64,000 nucleotides of DNA from Variovorax sp. J22G73 (GTDB lineage: Bacteria > Pseudomonadota > Gammaproteobacteria > Burkholderiales > Burkholderiaceae_C), in assembly GCF_030317035.1 (NCBI RefSeq), contig NZ_JASZYK010000001.1, positions 1,426,001 to 1,490,000 on the forward strand, written 5' to 3'. Position numbers and translations under genes: made by a program. Positions 44,151 to 52,893 of the stretch are shown one piece after another. Numbering within the stretch: the first letter of the stretch is position 1; each line of letters starts with the position of its first letter. Below the pieces are notes generated by a model. That model made no database searches and was not told the origin of the DNA. It was given only the letters and a program-made list of their open reading frames with translations.

Positions 44151-44798
44151 TCATGCTGTCTTGGGCGCCGGCGTCTTGGGCTTGTACGCGCAGAAGGTGT
44201 GCACCGCGCATTCCCAGCAGCGCGGCTTGCGCGCCACGCACACATAGCGCCCGTGCAGGATGAGCCAGTGGTGCGCGTGCAGGCGGTACTCCAGTGGAAC
44301 GCGCTTCTCCAGCTTGAGTTCCACGTCCAGCGGCGTCTTGCCCGGCGCCAGGCCGGTGCGGTTGCCCATGCGGAAGATGTGCGTGTCCACCGCGATGGTC
44401 GCCTCGCCGAAGGCCACGTTCAGCACCACGTTGGCGGTCTTGCGCCCGACGCCGGGCAGGGCTTCCAGCTCGGCGCGGGTGCGGGGCACCTCGCCACCGT
44501 GCAGCTCCACCAGCATGCGGCAGGTCTCGATCAGGTGCTTGGCCTTGCTGCGGTACAGGCCGATGGTCTTGATGTATTCCTCCAGCCCCTCCACGCCCAG
44601 GTCGTAGATGGCCTGCGGCGTGTTCGCCACCGGAAACAGCTTGCGCGTGGCCTTGTTCACGCCCACGTCGGTGGCCTGCGCGGACAGCAGCACGGCGGCC
44701 AGCAGCTCGAAGGGGGTGGTGTATTCGAGCTCGGTGCGGGGCTCGGGGTTGGCCGCCTGCAGGGTGGCGAAGAAGAGGGGAATGTTGTCTTTTTTCAT
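44151..44798 (-). CDS. nth: Endonuclease III
   Basis: DNA glycosylase/AP lyase that removes oxidised pyrimidines. 215 aa. Helix-hairpin-helix LPGVGRKTA with catalytic Lys120, catalytic Asp138 (VDTHIFRMGNR), and the four-cysteine iron-sulfur loop at the C-terminus (CVARKPRCWECAVHTFC). Numbering of Lys120 and Asp138 coincides with E. coli Nth. Divergent from the aminotransferase gene (108-bp gap), and upstream of the Ivy-like gene. Confidence 0.95.
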   Translation of the reverse strand: MKKDNIPLFFATLQAANPEPRTELEYTTPFELLAAVLLSAQATDVGVNKATRKLFPVANTPQAIYDLGVEGLEEYIKTIGLYRSKAKHLIETCRMLVELHGGEVPRTRAELEALPGVGRKTANVVLNVAFGEATIAVDTHIFRMGNRTGLAPGKTPLDVELKLEKRVPLEYRLHAHHWLILHGRYVCVARKPRCWECAVHTFCAYKPKTPAPKTA

Positions 44799-44906
44799 GG
44801 GACGGGGGTCAGCTGTAGCGCAATATATCGTTGAAAGCCGATAGCCCTACGCAGCTTTATTGCCAGCCGCTTTCGCGACAATGGCGCCCAGAAAGTGAGA
44901 CTGACC

Positions 44907-46094
44907 ATGCAATTCGCCTCCCGCCTCGACAACGTCGAAACCTCCGCCATCCGCGAACTCTTCAAGCTGCTGGGCACGCCCGGCATCATCAGTTTCGCGG
45001 GCGGTTTCCCGGACAGCGCCATGTTCGACGTCGAGGGCCTGAAGGAGGCGAGCCAGAAGGCACTTTCCGAGGAGCCCGGCGGCGCGCTGCAATACGGCGC
45101 CACCGAAGGCTACGAGCCGCTGCGCACGCAGCTCAGCGCCTTCATGAAGACCAAGGGCGTCGAGGTCGACCCCAGCGGCCTCATCGTCACCACCGGCAGC
45201 CAGCAGGCGCTCGACCTGCTGGGCAAGACCATGATTTCGCCCGGCGACAAGGTCATCGTCGAAGGCCCGACCTTCCTGGCCACCATCCAGTGCTTTCGCC
45301 TGTACGGCGCGCAGCTCATCAGCGCGCCCATCGACGAGAACGGCGTGAAGACCGACGAACTCGAGAAGCTCATTGCCGAGCACAAGCCCAAGTTCGTCTA
45401 CCTGATTCCCACCTTCGGCAACCCCAGCGGCGCCATGCTGAGCCTGGAGCGCCGCAAGAAGGTGCTGGAGCTGGCCGTGAAGTACAAGACGCTGGTGGTC
45501 GAGGACGACCCCTACGGCGACCTGTACTTCGGCGAGGCACCGCCGCCGTCGATCATGGCGCTCAGCAAGGACGTGCCCGGCAGCCGCGAGCTCATCGCCC
45601 ATTGCGGCAGCCTGAGCAAGGTACTGAGCCCCGGCCTGCGCATCGGCTGGATGATCGCCCCGGCCGAGCTGCTGGCCAAGGCCACCATGTGCAAGCAGTT
45701 CAGCGATGCGCACACCAGCACCTTCTCGCAGGCCACGGCCGCGCAGTACCTGAAGAGCGGCCGCATGCCGGGCACGCTGGCGCATGTGCGCGAGGTGTAC
45801 GGCCAGCGCGCGCAGGCCATGGGCAGTGCGCTGAAGCGCGAACTGGGCGACGCGGTGAGCTTCGTGCAGCCCAACGGCGGGCTGTTTTTCTGGGCGCGCC
45901 TCACGGGCGCCAACGGCAAGCTGGCCGATGCCAACGTGCTGGCCAAGCGCGCCATCGAGAAGCTGGTGGCCTTCGTGCCCGGCGCGCCGTTCTTCGCCGA
46001 GAACCCCGACGTGGCCACCCTGCGCCTGAGCTTTGCCACGGCCGACGTGGCCAAGATCGAGGAAGGCGTGAAGCGCCTCGGCCAGGCGCTCTGA
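44907..46094 (+). CDS. PLP-dependent aminotransferase, MocR-free LysN/2-aminoadipate type
   Basis: 395 aa class I aminotransferase. N-terminal pattern IISFAGGFPDSAMF, QYGATEGYEPLR, substrate-site NPSG (PTFGNPSGAML), EDDPYGDLYF, and the PLP lysine in HCGSLSKVLSPGLRIGW. The family includes 2-aminoadipate and valine/aromatic aminotransferases; the exact substrate is not readable. ATG at 44907 chosen because the family starts near residue 1 of the MQFASRLDNVE segment. Stands alone, convergent with a small gene. Confidence 0.85.
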   Translation: MQFASRLDNVETSAIRELFKLLGTPGIISFAGGFPDSAMFDVEGLKEASQKALSEEPGGALQYGATEGYEPLRTQLSAFMKTKGVEVDPSGLIVTTGSQQALDLLGKTMISPGDKVIVEGPTFLATIQCFRLYGAQLISAPIDENGVKTDELEKLIAEHKPKFVYLIPTFGNPSGAMLSLERRKKVLELAVKYKTLVVEDDPYGDLYFGEAPPPSIMALSKDVPGSRELIAHCGSLSKVLSPGLRIGWMIAPAELLAKATMCKQFSDAHTSTFSQATAAQYLKSGRMPGTLAHVREVYGQRAQAMGSALKRELGDAVSFVQPNGGLFFWARLTGANGKLADANVLAKRAIEKLVAFVPGAPFFAENPDVATLRLSFATADVAKIEEGVKRLGQAL

Positions 46095-46140
46095 GCGCTG
46101 AAACCCCGGCGACGGGGTTTCAGGCATCAGGTACGAGGTA

Positions 46141-46368
46141 TCAGGGGGACCGGTGCAGCCTGGGCGCTGCGAGCAGGTCCAGGTTGTCCGCAATGGCCGC
46201 ATCCACGTTCGGATAGCGGCCTTTCATTTTGGACAGCGTCATGATGGTCTGCAGCGCCTTCAGGTCCTTCACCGTGGGCGCCACCTTGATCTGCGCGATG
46301 GCCGCCGTGGGGTTGCCACCGTTGATCAATGCCATCACCTTGCTTGCCCAGTCGTTTGCGCGCGCCAT
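46141..46368 (-). CDS. Small conserved-looking protein of unknown function
   Basis: 75 aa, mostly helical, no signal peptide. Core: WASKVMALINGGNPTAAIAQIKVAPTVKDLKALQ, then a short MKGRYPNVDAAI segment. The ATG at 46368 has an AGGTG ribosome site and is preferred over an upstream frame. Similar short proteins occur in Burkholderiales, function unknown. It is divergent from the DUF6172-type gene (75-bp gap containing a CCGCC/GGCGG inverted pair near 46393-46415). Confidence 0.65.
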   Translation of the reverse strand: MARANDWASKVMALINGGNPTAAIAQIKVAPTVKDLKALQTIMTLSKMKGRYPNVDAAIADNLDLLAAPRLHRSP

Positions 46369-46443
46369 GTCTTTCACCTGCTTTCCATAGAGCCGCCGAC
46401 TGTACACAGGACGGCGGGGCGAGCTACAGAGTTACGATCACCC

Positions 46444-46767
46444 ATGAGAAAAACCTTTCAGCTTCAAGTCGAGGGCAAGCACCCCGACCGTCACCTCGAA
46501 GCCATCAAGCACGAGATCCGCAAGTACATCAAGCGCGAACGCCGTCGCGTTCTGCCCGAAGGCTCCGACTTCTGGGACTTCGATTGCAAGTTCGGCGCGG
46601 CCGAGGAATCGGCCGAAGTCGTCCACCTGTCGGCCATCACCGGGCTGATCGACGGCGTGGTCAAGGAAGCCGGCAAGCAGTTCTACATCGAGGTGGTCGC
46701 CAGGCCGGCCAAGCGCGCGCCGCGCCCGGCAGGCGAAAAAACCGAAGCCCCGTCCGACGAGGACTGA
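46444..46767 (+). CDS. DUF6172-type small protein
   Basis: 107 aa, basic. Core: MRKTFQLQVEGKHPDRHLEAIKHEIRKYIKRERRR, then FWDFDCKFG and a strand/helix with GLIDGVVKEAGKQFYIEV; a charged Lys/Pro/Glu tail follows. It resembles the DUF6172 family of proteobacteria, function unknown. The high positive charge in 20-36 suggests nucleic acid binding, which is inference. It converges on the Ldh2 gene with 17 bp between. Confidence 0.75.
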   Translation: MRKTFQLQVEGKHPDRHLEAIKHEIRKYIKRERRRVLPEGSDFWDFDCKFGAAEESAEVVHLSAITGLIDGVVKEAGKQFYIEVVARPAKRAPRPAGEKTEAPSDED

Positions 46768-46784
46768 GCCTCCGGACTGAGTCT

Positions 46785-47861
46785 TCAGCTCAAGAGCGCA
46801 CGGGCCAGCGCCAGCCCGTGCCGCTGCTCCGCATCCTGCAGCGAGCGCGCGATCGACGGGTGCAGCCGCACCCCGTTCGCAGATTGCGCATCCCGACGTT
46901 TCAACCCGCCTTCACCCGGCAGCCGCACCGGCCTCGCCGGGTCGATGGGCGCATTGCCGCGGCATTGCGCGGCCACGTGGTCCATCTGGCGCAGGAAGGC
47001 GGCCTTGCCGCCGAAGGCGTTCAGGTCGTGCAGCGTGATGTGCACCGTCGCGCCCCAGCCCTCGGGCGGGTCCGCGCGGCCATGGCCCGCAAGGCCGGCC
47101 GTGAGCGTTTCCACCAGCAGCGCCATGCCGTAGCCCTTGTGGCCGTGACTCAGGCCGCCCACGGGCAGCAGCGTGCCGGGCGGCTGGTCGAACAGCACCT
47201 GCGGGTCGTTGCTCGGCTTGCCGGTGGCGTCGATGAGCCATTCTTCGGCGAAGGTTTCGCCGGCCGCGCGCTTGCGGTTGCTCATGCCGTTGGTGGTGAT
47301 GGAGGCCGAGATGTCGACCATCACGCCGCCCTGCGACAGCGGGAAACCCATGGCCAGCGGGTTGGGCGTGAACACCGCCTGCGTGCCGCCGAAGGGCGCG
47401 ACGCTGGCCGCGTTGGGGTCGGAGCAGGCCAGCAGCATCAGCATGTCTTCCTGCAGCGCGCGCAGCATGTAGACCGCGAGGCAGGCGATGTGGTGGCTGC
47501 GCCGGATGACCAGCGACGCCGTGCCCAGTTCGCGGGCGCGCGGCACCAGCAGGTCCATGCCCTGGTCCATGAGCCACGGGCCGGGCAGGCGCTTGCCGTC
47601 CCACAGCACGGCGGCGGGGCGGTCCGACAGCACCTCGGGCGCGCCGTCGCGCGCCATGCCGCCCGACTCGATTTCCTTCACGTAGCCCGCCAGCAGCGCG
47701 AGGCCGTGCGTGTCGTGGCCCAGCAGGTCGCCCTCGACCAGGGTGCGCGCGACGCTGTCGGCCATCGATGCGGCGAGGCCGGCCTTTTGCAGCAGGGCGC
47801 TGGCGTAGTCGCGCAGCGCGTCGGCGCGGTAGAGGGGCGTGTCTGCCGGGGTGTCGGTCAT
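46785..47861 (-). CDS. Ldh2-family malate/L-lactate/ureidoglycolate-type dehydrogenase
   Basis: 358 aa NAD(P)-dependent 2-hydroxyacid oxidoreductase of the Ldh2/YlbC fold. Family segments: GHDTHGLALL (catalytic His, about 48-57), SHHIACLAVYM, FTPNPLAMGFP and GHKGYGMALLVE. The substrate class includes malate, L-lactate, ureidoglycolate and delta-1-piperideine carboxylate; it cannot be fixed here. Start overlaps the serB stop (ATGA), so it is translated with serB. The last 50 residues are variable and rich in Arg/Ala. Confidence 0.82.
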   Translation of the reverse strand: MTDTPADTPLYRADALRDYASALLQKAGLAASMADSVARTLVEGDLLGHDTHGLALLAGYVKEIESGGMARDGAPEVLSDRPAAVLWDGKRLPGPWLMDQGMDLLVPRARELGTASLVIRRSHHIACLAVYMLRALQEDMLMLLACSDPNAASVAPFGGTQAVFTPNPLAMGFPLSQGGVMVDISASITTNGMSNRKRAAGETFAEEWLIDATGKPSNDPQVLFDQPPGTLLPVGGLSHGHKGYGMALLVETLTAGLAGHGRADPPEGWGATVHITLHDLNAFGGKAAFLRQMDHVAAQCRGNAPIDPARPVRLPGEGGLKRRDAQSANGVRLHPSIARSLQDAEQRHGLALARALLS

Positions 47862-48580
47862 TTCAAAATCTCCAGCACGCGGTCGAGCCCGCCTTCGTTG
47901 ATGGCCACCATGGCCTGCTCGCGCACCTTCGGCTTGGCGTGGTACGCCACCGACAGGCCGGCCTCGCCCATCATCGGCAGGTCGTTCGCGCCGTCGCCCA
48001 CGGCAATGGTTTCCTGCGCGGAGATGCCCATGAGCGAGGCCACTTCGAGCAGCGTGCGGCGCTTTTCGGCGCCGTCGCAGATGTCGCCCCAGCTCTGCGT
48101 GACGACCTGGCCGGTGAGCTTGCCGTCGGCTTCGTCCAGCAGGTTGGAGCGCGCGAAGTCGATGCCCAGGCGGTCCTTCACGCGGTTCGCGAAGAAGGTG
48201 AAGCCGCCCGACACCAGCAGCACTTTCAGCCCGGCCTTCTTGCAGGCCGCGACCAGTTCGGCCGCGCCGGGGTTGAGCTTCAGGCGCTCGTCGTACACCT
48301 GCTGCAGCGCGGCCACGGGCACGCCCTGCAGCAGCGCCACGCGGCGGCGCAGGCTTTCCTTGAAGTCCTTGATCTCGCCGCGCATCGTGGCCTCGGTGAT
48401 GGCGGCCACCTCGGCCTTCTTGCCGACGGCATCGGCGATTTCGTCGATGCACTCGATGTTGATGAGCGTCGAGTCCATGTCGAACGCGATCAGCTTGAAG
48501 TCGGTGAGCTTCAGCGGCGGGGTGACGCGCTGGAGGACGAGGCCGGAGGCGAGCTCCGCGGAGGGTGAAAGAGTGGTCAT
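47858..48580 (-). CDS. serB: Phosphoserine phosphatase
   Basis: Last step of serine synthesis: phosphoserine to serine. 240 aa HAD-family enzyme. Nucleophile Asp34 and general acid Asp36 in FDMDSTL, motif II in VSGGFTFF, motif III/IV in VGDGANDLPMM. It lacks the N-terminal regulatory ACT-like domain of longer SerB proteins, as in other beta-proteobacterial forms. Its ATG shares one base with the VapC stop (TGATG) and its stop overlaps the Ldh2 gene, so a core metabolic gene is coupled behind a toxin gene. Confidence 0.92.
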   Translation of the reverse strand: MTTLSPSAELASGLVLQRVTPPLKLTDFKLIAFDMDSTLINIECIDEIADAVGKKAEVAAITEATMRGEIKDFKESLRRRVALLQGVPVAALQQVYDERLKLNPGAAELVAACKKAGLKVLLVSGGFTFFANRVKDRLGIDFARSNLLDEADGKLTGQVVTQSWGDICDGAEKRRTLLEVASLMGISAQETIAVGDGANDLPMMGEAGLSVAYHAKPKVREQAMVAINEGGLDRVLEILK

Positions 48581-48975
48581 CAGTCGTACCAGTTTTCGAC
48601 ACGCAGGCCGGGCACTCGTGTGAATTCCCGGATGTTGCGAGTAACGACGATCAGGTTGAGGGCCAACGCCGTGCCGGCGATCAGCAGATCGTAGGGGCCT
48701 ATGGGCGTCCCGGTTTCAGAAAGTGCCTGGCGCAGTTGCCCGGCGCGAATGGCGCTCGTGGGGTCCAGCGGCAGCCAGACATGGCGCCGGCGCGCATCTT
48801 CGATGAAGATGCGCATCGGCGCAGGATTGCTGGAGCGCGCCAGGCCGAACTCGATTTCGAACAGGCTGATGTTGCTGACGTGCAGCCGTGCCGGATCGGT
48901 GGCATCGATGCGCTCCCGATAGCGTCCTTGACCCTTGAACGCGTAGATCAACGCATTGGTGTCGAGCAGGAACAT
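48580..48975 (-). CDS. vapC: VapC-type PIN-domain toxin
   Basis: 131-residue PIN ribonuclease. Acidic active-site residues: Asp5 (MFLLDTNALIY), Glu40 (SLFEIEFG), Asp96 (GPYDLLIAGTA) and a following segment LIVVTRNIREFTRV. Encoded after its antitoxin with a one-base overlap (TGATG), and in turn overlaps serB by one base. VapC toxins cleave tRNA or rRNA sites; the target here is unknown. All acidic residues are intact, so it is probably active. Confidence 0.9.
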   Translation of the reverse strand: MFLLDTNALIYAFKGQGRYRERIDATDPARLHVSNISLFEIEFGLARSSNPAPMRIFIEDARRRHVWLPLDPTSAIRAGQLRQALSETGTPIGPYDLLIAGTALALNLIVVTRNIREFTRVPGLRVENWYD

Positions 48976-49235
48976 CAGAGCGTTTCGCGCGGCGCGTCGA
49001 CGCCCAGGTCGCTGTGGCGGTCGGGACCCAGCAAGAAGTCCAGCCCATCGTCGCCGCCCTCGGCACGCAGCCGGTCGATTTCGGCCCAGAACGCGGAACG
49101 ATCGCTGCCAAGCTGCCGTTTTTCAGCCTCGGCGAACTGCGCGAACCAGCGACTCAGCGACAGCCCGGCGCGGGCGGCGGCGCCCTTGGCCGCGTCCAGC
49201 GTGTCGTCCTCGAGATAGATGGTGACTTGCGACAT
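48975..49235 (-). CDS. vapB: Ribbon-helix-helix antitoxin of the VapBC pair
   Basis: 86 aa. N-terminal ribbon-helix-helix DNA-binding region (MSQVTIYLEDDTLDAAKGAAARAGLSLSRW), then a negatively charged tail that would wrap VapC. SD AAGGAG 7 nt before the ATG at 49235. The operator-like palindrome lies directly upstream. The usual behaviour is autoregulation of the operon with VapC as co-repressor. Confidence 0.85.
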   Translation of the reverse strand: MSQVTIYLEDDTLDAAKGAAARAGLSLSRWFAQFAEAEKRQLGSDRSAFWAEIDRLRAEGGDDGLDFLLGPDRHSDLGVDAPRETL

Positions 49236-49267
49236 TGGGGTTCTCCTTGGCGAAAATTACACCCGCA

Positions 49268-49293
49268 ATTATATAAGTGCCGCGCACTTATAT
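49268..49293 (-). promoter_or_regulatory. Autoregulatory operator and -10 box of vapBC
   Basis: ATATAAGTGC (49271-49280), CGC, GCACTTATAT (49284-49293) is a perfect 10-bp inverted repeat. On the minus strand a consensus -10 TATAAT lies at 49268-49273, overlapping the left arm, 33 nt before the vapB start. The right arm overlaps the mfd stop (49288). No good -35 is seen. Occupation by VapB would block the promoter. Confidence 0.8.
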
Positions 49294-52200
49294 GGCGGCG
49301 GCAGTGCTTTCCTTCACCAGCGGCTGCCCCAGGCTGCGCAGCACATCACGCACCATCTGCGCCCGCTCCTTCGGCTCCTTCAGCTCGCGCTCGATGCGCA
49401 GCTTCTCGTTGCCGGCGAGCTTGATGTGCTTGTTCTTCTGGATCAGCTGGATGATGGCCATCGAGTCGACCGGCGGGTCCTTCTTGAAGGTGATGTTGAT
49501 GATGCCGGGCGCGGCATCGACCTTCACCACGCCGTACGGCCGCGCGAGCACGCGCAGGCGGTGCGTGTCGATGAGCGTCTGCGCCTGCGGCGGCAGCTTG
49601 CCGAAGCGGTCGACGATTTCCTCGAGCAGCGTGTCGATCTGGTCGGGCGTCTTCGCGGTCGCGAGCTTCTTGTAGAACGACAGGCGCAGGTGCACGTCGC
49701 CGCAGTAGTCGTCGGGCAGCAGGGCGGGGGCGTGCAGGTTGATTTCGGTGGTGACCGACAGCGGCGACAGCAGGTCGGGCTCCTGCCCGGCCTTGAGCGC
49801 GCGCACGGCCTCGCTGAGCATCTCGTTGTAGAGCTGGAAGCCGATTTCCATCATGTTGCCGCTCTGGTTCTCGCCCAGCACCTCGCCGGTGCCGCGGATC
49901 TCCAGGTCGTGCATGGCCAGGTAGAAGCCGGAGCCCAGTTCTTCCATCTGCTGGATGGCGTCCAGCCGCTGGGCGGCGTGCTTGGTCAGGCCCTCGGTGT
50001 CCGGCACCATCAGGTACGCATACGCCTGGTGGTGCGAGCGCCCGACGCGCCCGCGCAGCTGGTGCAGCTGCGCCAGGCCGAACTTGTCGGCGCGGCTCAT
50101 GACGATGGTGTTGGCCGTGGGCACGTCGATGCCGGTCTCGATGATGGTCGAGCACAGCAGCAGGTTGTAGCGCTGCGCCACGAAGTCGCGCATCACGCGC
50201 TCCAGCTCGCGCTCGGGCATCTGGCCGTGCGCCACGGCGATGCGCGCCTCGGGCAGGATCTCTTCGAGCTTCTGGCGGCGGTTCTCGATGGTCTCGACCT
50301 CGTTGTGCAGGAAGTACACCTGCCCGCCGCGCTTCAGCTCGCGCAGCACGGCCTCGCGGATCACGCCGGTGCCTTCGTTGCGCACGAAGGTCTTGATGGC
50401 CAGGCGCCGCTGCGGCGCGGTGGCGATCACGCTCAGGTCGCGCAGGCCTTCGAGCGCCATGCCCAGCGTGCGCGGAATGGGCGTGGCGGTGAGCGTGAGC
50501 ACGTCGACCTCGGCCCGCATGGCCTTCATCGCCTCCTTGTGGCGCACGCCGAAACGGTGCTCCTCGTCGATGATGAGCAGGCCCAGGTTCTTGAACTTGA
50601 CCGACTGCGACAGCAGCTTGTGCGTGCCCACCACGATGTCGACCTGGCCCTCGGCCAGGCCCTTGGCGGCGGCGGTGATTTCCTTGGCCGAGCGAAAGCG
50701 GCTCATCTCGGCCACCTTCACCGGCCACTTGGCGAAGCGGTCGACCAGGGTCTGGTAGTGCTGTTCGGCCAGCAGCGTGGTCGGCGCCAGGAACGCCACC
50801 TGCTTGCCGCCGGTGACGGCGATGAAGGCGGCGCGCAGCGCCACTTCGGTCTTGCCGAAGCCCACGTCGCCGCACACGAGGCGGTCCATGGGCTGGGGCG
50901 AGATCATGTCCTGCACCACGGCATGGATGGCCGCCTTCTGGTCGGCCGTTTCCTGGAAGCCGAAGTCGTTGCTGAACACCTCGTAGTCGGCCGGCGAATA
51001 GCGAAAGGCATGGCCTTCGCGCGCGGCGCGGCGGGCGTAGATGTTGAGCAGCTCGGCGGCCGAGTCGCGCACCTGTTCGGCGGCCTTGCGCTTGGCCTTT
51101 TCCCACTGGCCGGAGCCCAGCTTGTGCAGCGGGGCCTCGTCGGCGCTCACGCCGGTGTAGCGGCTGATCTGGTGCAGCTGGCTCACGGGCACGTAGAGCG
51201 TGGCCTTGTCGGCGTACTCCAGGTGCAGCATTTCCTGCAGCAGCGGCTTGCCTTCGGCGTCCACGCCCTGGCCCAGGTCCATGTGGATCAGGCCGCGGTA
51301 GCGGCCGATGCCGTGCGCGCTGTGCACCACCGGGTCGCCCACGTTGAGCTCCGACAGGTCCTTGATGAGCGCCTCGACGTCGCTGACCTGCTCCTGCTTC
51401 TTGTTGCGCCGGCGCGTGGTGGGCGCGGTGGCGAACAGCTCGGTTTCGGTGACCAGGTCGATGCCCTGTTCGCGCCATGCGAAGCCCGAGGCCAGCGCGG
51501 CGGTGGCGATGCCGATCTTCTCGTCGGCGGAGGCTTCGAACTCGGCCAGCGAGTCGAAGGCCGGCGGGCTCACGCCGCTGGCGCGCAGGAAGTCGAGCAG
51601 GCTCTCGCGGCGGCCGTCGCTTTCGGCAATCAGCAGCACGCGGTGCGGCGTGGACTTGATGTGGGCCTTCAGGCCGACCAGCGGGTCTTCGGCGCCGCGC
51701 ACCACGGCGAAGGGCGGGAGCTTGTCGAACTCGGCGTAGGGCGCCTCGGTGGGCGCGTCGCCGCGAATGGCGAGCTGCGCATGGGGCTTGGCGCGCTGGT
51801 AGAACTGCTCGGCACTCAGGAACAGCGCCTCGGGCGGCAGGGCGGGCCGCTCGGGGTCGCCCTGCACCAGCCGGTAGCGCTCGTTGGTGTCCTGCCAGAA
51901 GTGCTGGAACGCGGGTTCGAGGTCGCCGTGCAGCACCACGGTGGCGTCGGCGCCCAGGTAGTCGAACACCGTGGCCGTCTCGTCGAAGAACAGCGGCAGG
52001 TAGTACTCGATGCCGGCGGTGGCCACGCCGTTGCCCATGTCCTTGTAGATGCGGCTCTTGGTCGGGTCGCCCTCGAGCAGCTCGCGCCAGCGGCTGCGAA
52101 AGCGCCCGCGCGCGTCGTCGTCCATCGGAAACTCGCGCCCGGGCAGCAGGCGCACCTCGGGCACGGGGTACAGGCTGCGCTGGGTGTCGGGGTCGAAGGT

Positions 52201-52776
52201 GCGAATGGAGTCGATCTCGTCGTCGAACAGGTCGACGCGAAACGGCACCAGCGAGCCCATGGGGAACAGGTCGATCAGGCCGCCGCGCACTGCGTATTCG
52301 CCCGGGCTCACCACCTGCGTCACGTGGCTGTAGCCGGCCAGCGTGAGCTGGGCCTTGAGCTTGGACTCTTCCAGCTTCTGCTTGGCCTTGAAGTGGAAGG
52401 TGTAGCCGGCCAGGAAGGCGGGCGGCGCGAGCCGGTAGAGCGCGGTGGTGGCGGGCACCAGCACCACGTCGGCCTCTTTCTGGCTGATGCGCCAGAGCGT
52501 GGCCAGCCGCTCGCTGATCAGGTCCTGGTGCGGCGAGAAGCTGTCGTAGGGCAGCGTTTCCCAGTCGGGGAACAGGGCGCAGCGCAGGTCGGGCGCGAAG
52601 AACGCGATTTCGTCGATGAGGCGCTGGGCGTCGTTGGCGTCGGCCGTGAACATCGCCGTGGCGCGCCCTGCGGCTTTCTCGCGCATGGCCAGCTGCGCCA
52701 GCAGCAGTGCATCGGCCGACAGGGGGGGACGCGGCAGCGTGAAACGCTTGCCCGCCGTGAGGTGGGGGAGGTCCAT
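49288..52776 (-). CDS. mfd: Transcription-repair coupling factor
   Basis: 1162-residue SF2 ATPase that removes stalled RNA polymerase at lesions and recruits UvrA. It shows the Mfd layout: UvrB-like module, RNAP-interacting domain (NVGDPVVHSAHGIGRYRGL), translocase with Walker A (VCGDVGFGKTEVALRA), DEEH box (IIDEEHRFGV), TATPIPRTL, and C-terminal TRG/D7 region. Length is normal. The ATG at 52776 gives the usual N-terminus; a longer frame to 53325 is antisense to ispD. Divergent from ispD. Its stop codon lies inside the vapBC operator. Confidence 0.95.
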   Translation of the reverse strand: MDLPHLTAGKRFTLPRPPLSADALLLAQLAMREKAAGRATAMFTADANDAQRLIDEIAFFAPDLRCALFPDWETLPYDSFSPHQDLISERLATLWRISQKEADVVLVPATTALYRLAPPAFLAGYTFHFKAKQKLEESKLKAQLTLAGYSHVTQVVSPGEYAVRGGLIDLFPMGSLVPFRVDLFDDEIDSIRTFDPDTQRSLYPVPEVRLLPGREFPMDDDARGRFRSRWRELLEGDPTKSRIYKDMGNGVATAGIEYYLPLFFDETATVFDYLGADATVVLHGDLEPAFQHFWQDTNERYRLVQGDPERPALPPEALFLSAEQFYQRAKPHAQLAIRGDAPTEAPYAEFDKLPPFAVVRGAEDPLVGLKAHIKSTPHRVLLIAESDGRRESLLDFLRASGVSPPAFDSLAEFEASADEKIGIATAALASGFAWREQGIDLVTETELFATAPTTRRRNKKQEQVSDVEALIKDLSELNVGDPVVHSAHGIGRYRGLIHMDLGQGVDAEGKPLLQEMLHLEYADKATLYVPVSQLHQISRYTGVSADEAPLHKLGSGQWEKAKRKAAEQVRDSAAELLNIYARRAAREGHAFRYSPADYEVFSNDFGFQETADQKAAIHAVVQDMISPQPMDRLVCGDVGFGKTEVALRAAFIAVTGGKQVAFLAPTTLLAEQHYQTLVDRFAKWPVKVAEMSRFRSAKEITAAAKGLAEGQVDIVVGTHKLLSQSVKFKNLGLLIIDEEHRFGVRHKEAMKAMRAEVDVLTLTATPIPRTLGMALEGLRDLSVIATAPQRRLAIKTFVRNEGTGVIREAVLRELKRGGQVYFLHNEVETIENRRQKLEEILPEARIAVAHGQMPERELERVMRDFVAQRYNLLLCSTIIETGIDVPTANTIVMSRADKFGLAQLHQLRGRVGRSHHQAYAYLMVPDTEGLTKHAAQRLDAIQQMEELGSGFYLAMHDLEIRGTGEVLGENQSGNMMEIGFQLYNEMLSEAVRALKAGQEPDLLSPLSVTTEINLHAPALLPDDYCGDVHLRLSFYKKLATAKTPDQIDTLLEEIVDRFGKLPPQAQTLIDTHRLRVLARPYGVVKVDAAPGIINITFKKDPPVDSMAIIQLIQKNKHIKLAGNEKLRIERELKEPKERAQMVRDVLRSLGQPLVKESTAAAI

Positions 52777-52797
52777 GGAACGCTTAGAAAATGCACA

Positions 52798-52847
52798 ACA
52801 CCCCGCGCCGGCTGGCGAGGGGTGTGCGAAGCGGGCAATTCTAGAAT
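52798..52847. promoter_or_regulatory. Divergent mfd/ispD control region with palindromes
   Basis: A 12-bp hairpin with one mismatch (ACACCCCGCGCC / GGCGAGGGGTGT, loop GGCT, 52798-52825) and a perfect palindrome ATTCTAGAAT (52838-52847). Because of its symmetry the latter offers TAGAAT, a near-consensus -10, on both strands: toward ispD (52842-52847) and toward mfd (52838-52843). No -35 was found for either. Confidence 0.5.
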
Positions 52848-52893
52848 GGCGGCCCTTTATTCGCTTGTCGGCCATTGCCGACGCCGGGCCCCC

